This document shows positions 49,601 through 62,100 of a DNA stretch of 64,000 nucleotides, in pieces. Within the stretch, counting starts at the first letter, position 1; each line of letters starts with the position of its first letter. The position numbers were made by a program, and so were the translations under genes. The notes under the pieces were generated by a model. The model was not told where the DNA came from. It was given only the letters and a program-made list of their open reading frames with translations, and ran no database searches. Source of the DNA: Henckelia pumila (lineage: Eukaryota; Streptophyta; Magnoliopsida; Lamiales; Gesneriaceae); NCBI RefSeq assembly GCF_033568475.1, contig NC_133121.1, positions 130,480,375 to 130,544,374 on the forward strand, in the 5' to 3' direction.

Positions 49601-52600
49601 AAAGATTACCAGCATATTGCTTTATACATTTGTTAGTACCAGTAAAGTCATAAAAATTAAAATAAAGCAACTATATGGTCGACTAACTTGATCATGAGAA
49701 AAGTTAGGAAGTCATGTTTCACTACTTAAACCCAAAAATAGACCATCAGCCTGAAGCCAAAGACAGGAAATTCTTCAATGACATGAAAAACTGATGCATC
49801 AAAAAAGACAACAAAACCTATTGATCTGGATTTTCCTTTTTCTTTTTTTTTGGTGCTTTGAATATAGTATAATAAATACTAGATTAGAAATATCCAATTG
49901 ACGGACGAATAGACATTTATGTCTGTTCTGTCTTCCTGCATAGTGAAACAAGTTGAGTTACAATCAAGATTAACATCACCACAAAATCATAGGAAACACA
50001 ATGAGCACTAAGGCACACAGGTATCGTAGTACTTAAGCATGAAGAAATAAAATCTCAAATTATTCAATACTTACCTTACAAGCTATTAAATGATAAAAAG
50101 CCAAATAGTCATTAATCTCTAAACAGAAATAGCTAGTATTTTGCATTTCATTTTATACACCATCTCTTTATCTAACGCGTGCTTTACAAAGTGCACTACG
50201 GATGAGGCTTCATTATCAGAGGTGGACACTTTATTGACGTGTCAAGGCATCAGATTTGAACCTTGAGCCTCAGGCACAAGCTATACATACATGTTCATTA
50301 GAGAATATGATCAGCTAAGAACTAAGACCTCTAAGCTAGATAAGACATTAGAGGATATCCTTGTGTAGTCTGGATATATTATATATGATCTTTCCGAAGC
50401 ATTAAACAATAAATAAGAGTAAAATTGGTTCTCTTAACTTCAGCAATGTTCAATTGTAATTCACATCAAACTCTAATCGACAGGCTAGGTGGCAAAATTT
50501 CTATAGCATCCTTAAAGAAAATAATTACAGCATTATCAAGGATCTGAATACTATCTTTATTTAAAGAAATGCAATCCAAGATTATGAAGAAGTCCGTTAT
50601 GATAATGATCAAAGAGAAGGTTTTCATGGTGTAGAAAGATGCACTAGTTTCAAACTCGCATTGCCTGCTTTATTTCAGTTTATTGCAGCTCTCTCAATGT
50701 GGAAAAAAATCTTTTTGATAAAAAATGCAGACCAAACAAACCGCATGAAACTTGTGCTGCTTCACGCGAATAAAAAAGATTTCACAACCAATAAAGAGTT
50801 GTAAGCATAAGATCACATGTCAGCCACTTAAACTTGCCTCAGAAGACCACTGAATGTAAACGGAACAACTACATCTCCATGTAGCGCCAATATCCATCGG
50901 ATGGGTCTACTGAACATAACCTACAATTAAAAGTTGTGTTCGGTTTCTCACCAATTAGCACATTATATAAAATAAAAGCAAATGCTAGCAATCAGTACAA
51001 AAAAGTTACATTGATGAAAATATCTAAAGTAATCCATCCACTTTATCAGAAAATTAAATTTTAGATGAGATTCAACACTATCCGAAAAAAAAAAAACTGT
51101 TTGAAATCTTAACTTCAACAAATAAGTAGAGTCAAAATTGGTATGTCAAAAACTTACGGAAACCAATACATGCTGCAAATTCTAACTTAAATTATGGTTC
51201 AAGGGCTCAACACAAAGTGAGAACCCTCTAATGATTTGTTGAGAGCTCACTTTGTAACTTCTAAATCACAAATTCATCCCAACTAAACGCACAAAGGATT
51301 CACAAGCCATTGCATAAATAAAATTAAAGTGGTTCCCACAAACTTATTACTAGACCACTGTTGGAAGTGTGAAAAGACACCACAACATGATAAAAATATA
51401 ATTTTATTTCACATCGAAGATCCATAGATATAATACAACCTCAGAGTTCCATCTCATTGACTTAGGAAAAGATATTTTGCCAAGCATCCCAGGTAGCCCT
51501 TCAGATAAAACCTGTTCAAGACAGCAACTAGAATCAAATTTCAGGTTATCATGACACGCAGAATATAAATGTGAACTTGTGGACTACTGGACTGACAATA
51601 AAGTACAAGTGTTGACAAGAAGAGTTCTGCACGAAATCTCAACAACAAACTAGCAGCGGGCTGGAGCTGCGAGTACTTCAGTATAATGCTATGAAACCAA
51701 GGTCATACTTAGTGGGCGAGGAATGTGAGAAGGTTAAAGATACGTTCTACTTTCTTTCAGTCATGTCAAGACTCAAGCATATAAGACCACAGAAGGAGTT
51801 GAAATGGTAGATTCTTTTATCTTTTTCTGCTAATTTATTTTCTCATTCTACTTGAAGAGAGGGTGCTCTTGCATTCTTTAAATCAACAGATGCCTCTGCA
51901 GCATCAGAACACAAGCACAAAAAGGTTTTAATGGGCCACCTCCAAAGCAAGGCGTGAAGGCTCCTCCGCACGAACATAAATATACTCTGCCTTTCCTGTG
52001 ATAAATTATAAATAACATCGCTGAAGAACTTTCAAATTAGATTTTCAAATACAAATGGAAAAGACGACAAGTCTTCTGGACAAAGTGTAAAGAAGCAAAC
52101 AACAGCACTTCACTTCTCTGAAAGCAAAAATGACCAATGGCAATGACTGCAAAATAACACCAATTTAACGATCACTAAGGTAGCATTTGGATTATATGAT
52201 TTTTCTTGAATAATGAATTTAGATGAATGGATTCCAAATGACGTCAATAATGGAAGATTTGGATTGCATCATCATGATGCAAAAAATAGCTATAAGTAGT
52301 AGCTAAAATTTTTTAATTCATGGATTTTGTAGTTTTTAAACACCGATGTAATATACATATTTTAAGAGAAGTAATTATCAAAAGAAGCTAATAATATAGT
52401 ATGCCATGACCACTTTAAAACTTTACTAGATATGAGCCCTTGAAGCTTTTTTTGTAACTTTGCCAGAGACAGACAACTGAATCTATGATACTGTGATAAC
52501 ACTATTGAGAAAAAGCTTCAGAAGATAGTATAGCCAAATAATTTTCTTTGATCAAGTAGAAGGTGAAAAATTGGATGTGCGTCGCCTGTCCCTTCATTTA

Positions 52601-55600
52601 ACATATTGACCGGCAAATGACAAATAAAGGAGGTTTAGGTATTAATATTTAACAAAGATTTCAACAACTACAAGATTATTACAGAATAACCCAAGTACCC
52701 AACTTCTACAATAAATGGAGAAAACTTCAAAAAAAAAAAAGGAAATTAAGAAAAAATGTTTAATGCAAGACCAAATCAATTTACCTTCAACCTTTCTGTA
52801 AAAGGAGGTCAAAGGCACACCATTTTTGCGGCAAAAGCCTTCAGCAGCCTGATAGATGACCAAATTAAGCGTCAATACACAGTAAGGTGACACTGGACAC
52901 TACTAGTGATGCAACAACCAAATAAGTCATGAGACATGGAGATATCTTTCTCTAAAATAACCAATTGAAAAACAAATCGTCTGTGATGTCAAAGAATTTT
53001 TAACGGGATGTATCCCAAAAAATCAGCCAATAGAACATTTAAAGAATTCTCATTGTCATTTGAAATTCACCATGTAGAGGGAAAAAGCATATAAATACTG
53101 AAATAGCAGATAAACGTCTGTACTAAAAATATGTCAAAAATTTTCCACAAACAGGTAGTGTGCTCCCAGATACGTCGCCAAATGACATTTTCCACAGGCC
53201 ATCTCCCTCATACTTGTGATTGTGCAGATTAAAATTTATTATTGAAATTCAGTGACTTGCAAAGTGCACAAACAGCAGACAAGTCAAAGGCAGTGGTACA
53301 GTGATTCCAATCATTCAACCAGGAATTATACCATAAAAAATGAATAGAATATAATTACAAACACAAGTGATTTGAGCACAGTAATCAGATCAAACAGTGT
53401 CTACATGTGTGCTTCATGTTTGGCACAATCTGCCCTTTTAAAAATAAAATGATAACATAAACCACAAATTCTAGGATGACCTGACCTTCGTAGGATTCCC
53501 TAGCTGGTCGAATGCCTTTGAGGCTGGAGGTCCCCGAACCTCAACTTGATTTGCCACCTGCTTATCACTTAGGTTATCTACGTAAACCTGCACATGATAG
53601 CATGTATAAGCATAAAAGCAATAAAAGTACTGATTGATTCACAAAGAGATCCTAGGAAAGAAAGCATCTGGCAATTGCCACTCGTTACAAAATAATTGGC
53701 TAAGCAAATCTTGTAATTTCAGAGAAGTTGAAGACATGTCAATGGCTTAAAAACAGCAAGCCAAAAAGACCTGGAGTTCACTTGGTTGGAACATTAGTCA
53801 CTTCCCCACCAGGAATGATACAAGAGAAGATAAGAAACATCAATCTCTATTAAGCTACAATCACAACTAAAAGCATAACTAAAAAAACTTCAAATATAGA
53901 GAGAAAATCTTCAACAAATGTTGCAGGTACCAACAGTGAAAATGTCAAAATACATGATGTTTAGCTAAAAAGGAAATTAAAAAAAATCCATAATCAGAAG
54001 TCACAAAGTACAAATAGAATCATAAAAGATTAAATTGACCATCTTGATCTTCATAAAACCATGCATTTATGCAAGCCCACACCTCAACATATGGTAAGTA
54101 AAAGTTGAAGAACATTTTAAATAAACTACAATCTGTGAGAACATAACTAAAGGTCCAAAACATATTCTCATCAAAAATGATGATCTTAGGTATTAAATGT
54201 TAACACACAATCATGGTTTTACATATAAGCAGTAGATAACGGGTTAATCGAAAAATGGTAAGTCTACCATTTGATTTATAGGTCTTTTAAACATTCTTAG
54301 AACAAAGAGGTCATTGGAGACTACAAAACATGATATATAAAGATGTTAAGAGAAAAGAATTGGTTTTCTTTAGTCTTTACTTATTGAACATCCTGATGTC
54401 TTGAGCTTTTACAAGAAATGCAGTGAGGGAAGCAAAATGAGCACACGTACATTGAGTAAGCACTTTCACATACAGAAGACAGTGAATCAACTGTACAAAA
54501 CAATCAATATTAAGTACCATCACAAATCAAGCATACCACAAGTCTGCGTGGTGTACCATATGTTTGCACATCTCCATGATTCAATCTCTGTTTCTCCAGC
54601 AACTGCTCAACTAGATCCTTCAGCTGAAGAAATCAGCAGAGAATTAAATTAACACATTAGCAAGCAGAAGACACCCTCTGTTAATCCCAAAAAATAGTAT
54701 TACATGATACAAGATCTAGATTTGAGAAGAGAGTAGATAATGGATATGCAAACTTTATGAAAGGCCAAGGCAAGAAAACAAATAGGCTTTTAACAATTTA
54801 GCCATCAGAAAAAAATCAAAATCTCGTTCAAAGAGAACAAATCCGCACTTGGTTACAGGCTTTGACCACATCATTTGGCGGCAACTCCTCTGTCCCAATC
54901 TCAAGAATAAACGTTTGTGGTCCAGCAGAGACCTGGACTAGGAAATAATATATTCATTAACTTTAGGGAACATTAAAATATTAAATATCTATCCATCCAT
55001 CTAGTATATATAAATAAATACGGGTGTGTCTCCTCAGAACCATAATGTAACTATTAAGAATTATTAAGAAATACAAATTCAGAACATGAGAGTGAAGTGG
55101 CATGCATGCTGATTCTGGACGGCTTGCAGATTTCAGACAATATAGATAATAAAGCATATTGTTATATAAAATAACAGAATCACTCCAGAGAGATGTAAAT
55201 TCTCATTCCTTTGGAATCTATTGGATGAAAATTTCCAAATAAACAATAAACTACCATAGGAAATTTTTCGTTCATGAACATGTTCATTTAAAAAAAATGC
55301 GGAATGGGGGCAAAACTATACGCGGTTGATGATAACATTTAACAGCAAACACAAGTGATTATACAATCAATATCTGCAGTTCTATAGGAATGCAACCCAA
55401 ACCTAATTCAACAAATATAGAAGCCACATTTTATGCTTCATCTGGGTTGGTGTCTGTCATAAGTTATTTGTCCTTTAAGATATAAATTAAGTATACGATA
55501 ATTCTAATCATATTTTAGTATGACATTTTTTGTATTTATAGTTAAATCCTATTAATTTATATGATAAAACACAGATATGGGCTTTATGCGTAGCAGCAAA

Positions 55601-56090
55601 AAATAAGGTAGTGAGCTGTTGTGATTCTTCAAACTTACATCATAGCATGGGCTAATGCGTCATTTAAATTTCTTATTAACTAGATATAGGCTAGAAAGCA
55701 AATCGTAGACACAATATAATATAAATTATACTCTGTTTGTTTAAAAGCCACCATCTAAATGTTCAGTTATCAGGAAAAAATAACTATTTTCTGGAGCTTT
55801 TCCTGGTAGATGCGTACAAGAAGGCTATCAAGAATTCATCACCTATTTTTAGGCCATAATTCTTTTGTCTCTACAGAGAAAATTTTTATGTTCTAGGCCC
55901 ACCATCCTTCACTAACTTCGAACTATCACTAGCACTTCCCCAATAGAATAGAGCAATCATAATTCAAGTTCAATGTGATAAATTGATAATAAAGCACATA
56001 AAGTTACGCACTGAAAAACAAAGTACATTGATATTTCCCTGAAAAAAATAGATAGGGTGGGGATCAATATCTGAAGACTGAGACTAAGAG

Positions 56091-56133
<43 letters not shown>

Positions 56134-59100
56134 TGTGTGTGTGTTTGTGGATAGCCAGTTAGATAAAAGAGAAGTTGCCAATAAACCTTTTTTGCTGCCT
56201 CATAGAGGTTTTCTTTTTGAAAACCCATGTGATCAGGTTGAGCTGCAACCCCCAAAGGGTACCCAAGGGATTCCCTGGTCTTTAACCAAAGTTGTGCACA
56301 CTGGCGGGCTAAACTGAAAACCGGGAACACGCAGTTTTCTTAATGACTCTGACCTTCTCAACCACCATGACGTAAGAATATATTCGAGCATCTCAGAATA
56401 TTCAAAAATAATTAATTGCAAAAGAGAGCATTTTGTCATATGTTTATAGTTTAAGAGGCCAGACTTAAAGCACAAGGGAAAAGAAAAGAGTATCTTTGGG
56501 AGGTCCTGACTGTTGTTTTAGAGTACAGATACATTAAACTTAAAATGCACAAAGCACATGGAATATACTCTTAACTTCGTAACAAGCACTTTCATTAATG
56601 TCATAGACCTGTCAAGAGGGTCACCAACCTACGCATACGACCAAAGTAACGAGCACGTTCCGTCACCCCAATAAATCCTCGAGAATCCAATACATTGAAA
56701 GCATGAGATGTCTTCAAAAGCTGGTCATACCTAACAATACGAAAAATATAAAAGCCAAGTATACCAAAAACAGAACCAAAACAAGATTTCCAAATGTAAA
56801 GGCGGCATATTGAGAAGAAAATTACGCAGGAATAGGAAGTCCTGAATCAAGCAAACGTCGAGCTTCAACCTCAAAAAGATCAAAATGGTTATGGGTGTGA
56901 TCTACGCTGGCATGCTCCAAATAGTATGCACTCATTTCCTTCCTGGTACAATTTGCAAAAGTCATGCTCTTGGTTACGAAGAAAGTACGATAACTGAATA
57001 CATAAAAGCATTAAGTAGCTGAAAACTTTTCGTAGATAACACCAAAGCCTAATAGATAACCTTGGACACAGTAAACAATGTGTCCAAAGTTGCACAGCTC
57101 AGACTATAGAAAACCATGGTAAGGTGACTAAAAGCAGATCATGAGAAGTATAATCTATAAAGGTGAACACATAAAAGCAATTTTTTGTCTTTCATTAGAA
57201 TCAAGTACCATTAAAGAATCAAGGAAAATAAATATCTATAAAAACTACGCAATTACAAAAAAATAAAGCAAACAAAAATAGTGCATAATGCAGTATATTA
57301 GCCTTATTTTATGAGGTTAAAGGCATCGACTATTAACTCATTTTCCAAAAACAACTCTCCATATGTTATCCCGTCGGCATATTGAATTTTCTTGAAATGG
57401 TCAACCCCCTGCAAAGAAGTTCATATAAACTTCAGGTAAGTATGCCCATGAGCATACAGGAAAAAAGAGAATAACTAATAACATAAGAGACCTGAAGCAA
57501 CATGAGGATTCGTTCAAGACCATAAGTGATCTCGACTGACACAGGCATCAACTGCAGACTTCCAGCCTGGAAATGAAAAGGAAATCCAAAAATTAAGAGA
57601 GGGGGATTATAGGAATCATATGATCATAAATAATGATTGAGGGTGCTGTTTAATTAACAATAGAAGAAACAGGAATATTCTTGGAAGGTTAAAAATTAAT
57701 AATCCTAAAACTTTGAATTAACTATTAAAGGATAAAGCAGTATGACCTGCTGGAAGTAGGTGAATTGAGTAATTTCCATCCCATCCATCCAGATTTCCCA
57801 GCCCAATCCCCAGGCACCTAACACCTACACATAATCAAAGACAAGAAACACTAATTAAAAAATGTTAAACTCATATAGAATGAAATAAAGGATCTCAAGA
57901 AAAACAGCACTTCAAACTAATCAAACAGGAAGCAGCAGCAAAAATAATAATTAGAAGGTTGAAAATCAAGATATAAGCCTCACCGGGCTCTCCCAGTTAT
58001 CTTCGACAAATCGAATGTCGTGATCATTAACATTAATACCTGTTGACCAATAAGAAATTATCCCATGAGAAATTGATGAAAAGTAGTAATTGATGGATAT
58101 AAATTGCATAGTGACTCATTGAAAGTAACAAAAGGTAAAAAAAAATTGAGTTCATTGCTTATGTTATTTCTCATAGGAAGAAGTAAATCAATAGATTATA
58201 ACCACAAGGTAAAATGCTTGATATTGGAAACCACATCTGCGATTTAATGTCTATCAAATATTTATTTGTGCAGTTTACGGTTCTGATGTCTTCATCCCAC
58301 GGAGTCATTAATAAAGAATAATTGCATTTTTAAAAATGACACCAGTGCCATCGGCGATTGTGTAAATCAAAATAGATATCAGGCACAAAGAACGGGAAAG
58401 ATAGATGCTGAAACCCAAAAAGCTAAACTACTAAAAGCAGAACGCTGCTCTCTCCAAATTCAATAAACAGTCTACCGAAATTCTATTGTGTTGATCCCAC
58501 TACATTCATAAAACTTATATAGCAAAAGTAGAGCACACTTTCCTAATCCATAAAATTTTAACAGTAGAATCCAATGATTGAAACGCCAAAAGATTTTCTC
58601 TTTCATGATGTTTTCAATGAACTCCTTAGAAAAGGTAAATTTGTATGTCATCTAAGTCTCTAGGCACCAGTTATAGAATCAGTTGTGTGCTATACTGTAT
58701 GTTATGTTTTGTTTCTGAAAAGCCATTGCCAAGTTGTATATCCTGACTCTTTAACTCTATTATCACCAAAAATGCTCAAATGGACCACATCCAACTACCT
58801 CAACTCAACTCTATATATGTCCTTCTTTTCTCTCTGTAAAAGATTTAGCAAGCAAAATAAGGATAATTTTGTATGGGTGGAACAATGCCGGTTTGAGTGT
58901 TCCAGGTCTAAGCATTCAAAATTTGTCTTGAGAAAACAGAACTACAAAATGGAAAAACCAAGCCTTTCCAGGTTACTGCGGAATTCGTGTTTTTAACGGG
59001 TGGCCCAACTATGGGCAGTCCAACACATACGGCGGGTCTGGGCTCTGATACTATGTTAAGAAATTAGACTTGGACCTAACTCAACCCCAAGAGCCTTAGC

Positions 59101-62100
59101 TCTGAAACCATGTTAAGAAATGAGACTTTGTCCTAACTCAACCCCAAGAGCCAGCTCTTGGGGTTGAGTTAGATCCAAATCCAACTATGGGCAGTCCAAC
59201 ACATACGGCAGGGTCTAAATCTCATTTCTTAACATGGTGTCAGAGCCCAGGCCCGCCGTATGTGTTGGACTGCCCATAGTTGGACTTAGACCTAACTCAA
59301 CCCCAAGAGCTAGCTTTTGGGGTTGAGTTAGGTCCAAGTCTCATTTTTTAACATGGTAACAGAGCCCAGACCCGCTGTATGTGTTAGACTGCCCATAGTT
59401 GGGTCACCCGTTAATGTCTCCAAGCTCCAGTTGTTTAATTCTTGGGCGTGAGAAGGGTGTGTTGGTGTACTAGTTTGTTCCACATCGGTTGGACAAATAG
59501 CATGAGAGTTTAATATATTGACAAAGACAAAGCTCCCCACTTGAGCTAGCTTTAGGGGTTGAGTTAGGTCCAAGTCCATTTCTTAATGGTTATGATAAGT
59601 AAATGAGAAATTATCCAGCATAAAATGATAAAACTACACGGTTAACGATTGTGTATGATCAAGAACTTGTCGTTAGCCCATTGTGCTAAAAATAGCAAGT
59701 GATGACAATACAACTAGAATCCTTTTTCACAGTATTGGAACGCAATCATCACGTTTTGATCATGTCACATATAAAATGGGAAGACAATTGTTGATTGTTC
59801 TCCCAATGTTGATTGTCCTCCCAACAACTACGCTAACTTGCAACTCAAAGAATTGATGGTTAAACTTGACTCCAATGTTAATTGTAAAACTTAACGCTTG
59901 TTGTACCAACAAGTATAGAGAAACTCTAATTCTTTTAACTCGTATAGCCATCAAAGCCGCCATGTTTAGATTGGGATACTACATCAGCAATCTCAACACA
60001 TAGAAAGAGTATTTATTGCTTTCAATTATTATTCTACAAAACCATCTTCAGATGTTAGTAAATGAAAGATAGCATCAACAAACCTAGGGCGGATAAGCTC
60101 CGTATGAACAAGTCCTGAGAATTTCCAGGGTCGGGCTTCAATATCACCTGAGATAAATTTCATGCAAGCACTGCAAAGTAAATGATGGTATGTCGGAAGC
60201 CATTGCAAATAGTTTCATAAACTTCTACACTTCCAAAAATAGAAGGCAAAATATTCACCTGGAATTGAGTGTGTCTTTGAAGCCTATTTGGATTTTCACC
60301 ATAACGACTATCATCAGGTCGGATACTAGGTTCTACATACCTTTCACAAGAAACTACAACATTAATGATCAACTTACAAATTGGAAGTACGAGTGAATTT
60401 GACAAGAAGGTGATAATTTTGATATATCAAGCCAATAAAGGCATTTTCAAAACTCTCCCCTTATGTAAATCCTGGTATTCATTGGTGCACGCCTTTTCTT
60501 CGAAGGTCTCACCAAGGACTAAAATTGAATTACTACATTTTTGTTACTGCATCTTATTTAAATTTTAAAATTTCAACTAGTGTGACGTTCCAATCAACAT
60601 GACATACTTATGGCACTGCTTTATTTTGTTTTTGGACTCAAGATCAATAAAATGTGATTGCTGAAACTGGTCAAAGGAAAGCAGACTAGGAATAATTAAA
60701 GCTGATGTGAAAAGTACATAAGTTGAGTAAGAAATAAAATAGAAAAGAGTGGGTAAACCCAATAAATAATACATTATCTTACAGACAGTTTTCACTAGCA
60801 TGTAGACTAAGCAAAATCAATTGACGTTGTTTTTGAGCTAGTCAATGATTTCAAATATATTTCTTAGCAACGGATTCAATTTCTGGCTCTAATTTGCTTT
60901 CTCTCAAACTGTTGTTGCATGCTTCATGCCAAGGCTACATTGGCATTAAACAAATGAAAAAAAAAATCTTTTATCCAGGAAAAGATACCCCTTTCAAAAT
61001 CCAAATCAAATTGGGTCAACTAAGTGTCTGGTGCTATTTTACCATTTTGCCCGGAGAGATAATAAATTACAAGTAGGGTTTAGGGCATACTTACGCAACA
61101 TTCCATGGTTCTGGACCAAGGACCCTTAAAAAGGTAAGAGGATTCATAGTACCAGCTCCAACCTGACAAATGTAGTCAAATCCTTACAAAATTAAACAAG
61201 ATCATGACAGTAGTTCAAATGAAAATATAGAATGCAAGGGAATGAAGGGGCATGGGAAGAAGGAAAGGAAAGACCAATAACTTCAAATATTTTTCGTTTC
61301 AATCACAGAAACCAAAAATATAGTTATACACTCAATATAATTTACCGATTCTTAGACAGTGATTTATTATTACCTTTGAAGAACATGAAACGTGGATGGT
61401 CAAAATTGTCACATCCACCACTGACCACTCCATGGCTAAATTACTTTTTGTTTTTAAATTATGAGTATGCCGCATATAATTGGATAGATTAACAATAATT
61501 TGACCTTTGATTTAGCATATTTTCCCCCAATGGCACATGGAGTTCAGCTATGCATAAGACCATTAAGATAAGTTTTGGTGGCTGGGTCACATGATCAAGT
61601 CATTAGAAATCAATTTCCAACTTTATCACAGTCAATAAGTAATCAGGGTACACTTAATATGCATCTCTAATTTAAAATACACACACACATGCAGTTATTT
61701 TGATATTTTGACTTCCAACTATAACAATTATTTTACTAACTCGTAATAAAGAAAAACACAAATCCCAATTACCTCAGTGTTGCTACATTGCATCACAGCA
61801 CATCCAACAGAAGCCCAATACTCCTGCATGGTATAAAACCAAAAGTCCAAAAAATATATGTATAATTATGGCTATGCAAACCACAATAATGCTACCATTC
61901 ATAAAAAAACTTATTTTTCATGTAGCACTCGTTATACTTTATTCTTGAGGAGAAAAACTAAGTTAACCGAATCCTATCCCTGAATTTTTCAATAATTTCC
62001 AATCATGTTTCCAGAGGCTGTACCATCCGAGAAGAAATTGATTTTTCCATTTTGTACTCGATAGTTTTATTCTTGGATGAAAACATAAACAAACGAAATC

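Noticed and set aside
55957..56330. Leu/Ser repeat ORFs on the minus strand
   Set aside because: They translate the (GA)n microsatellite; the real coding part is exon 12 at 56187-56313.
59328..59579. 83-codon minus ORF
   Set aside because: It lies fully within the TRIM-like cluster.
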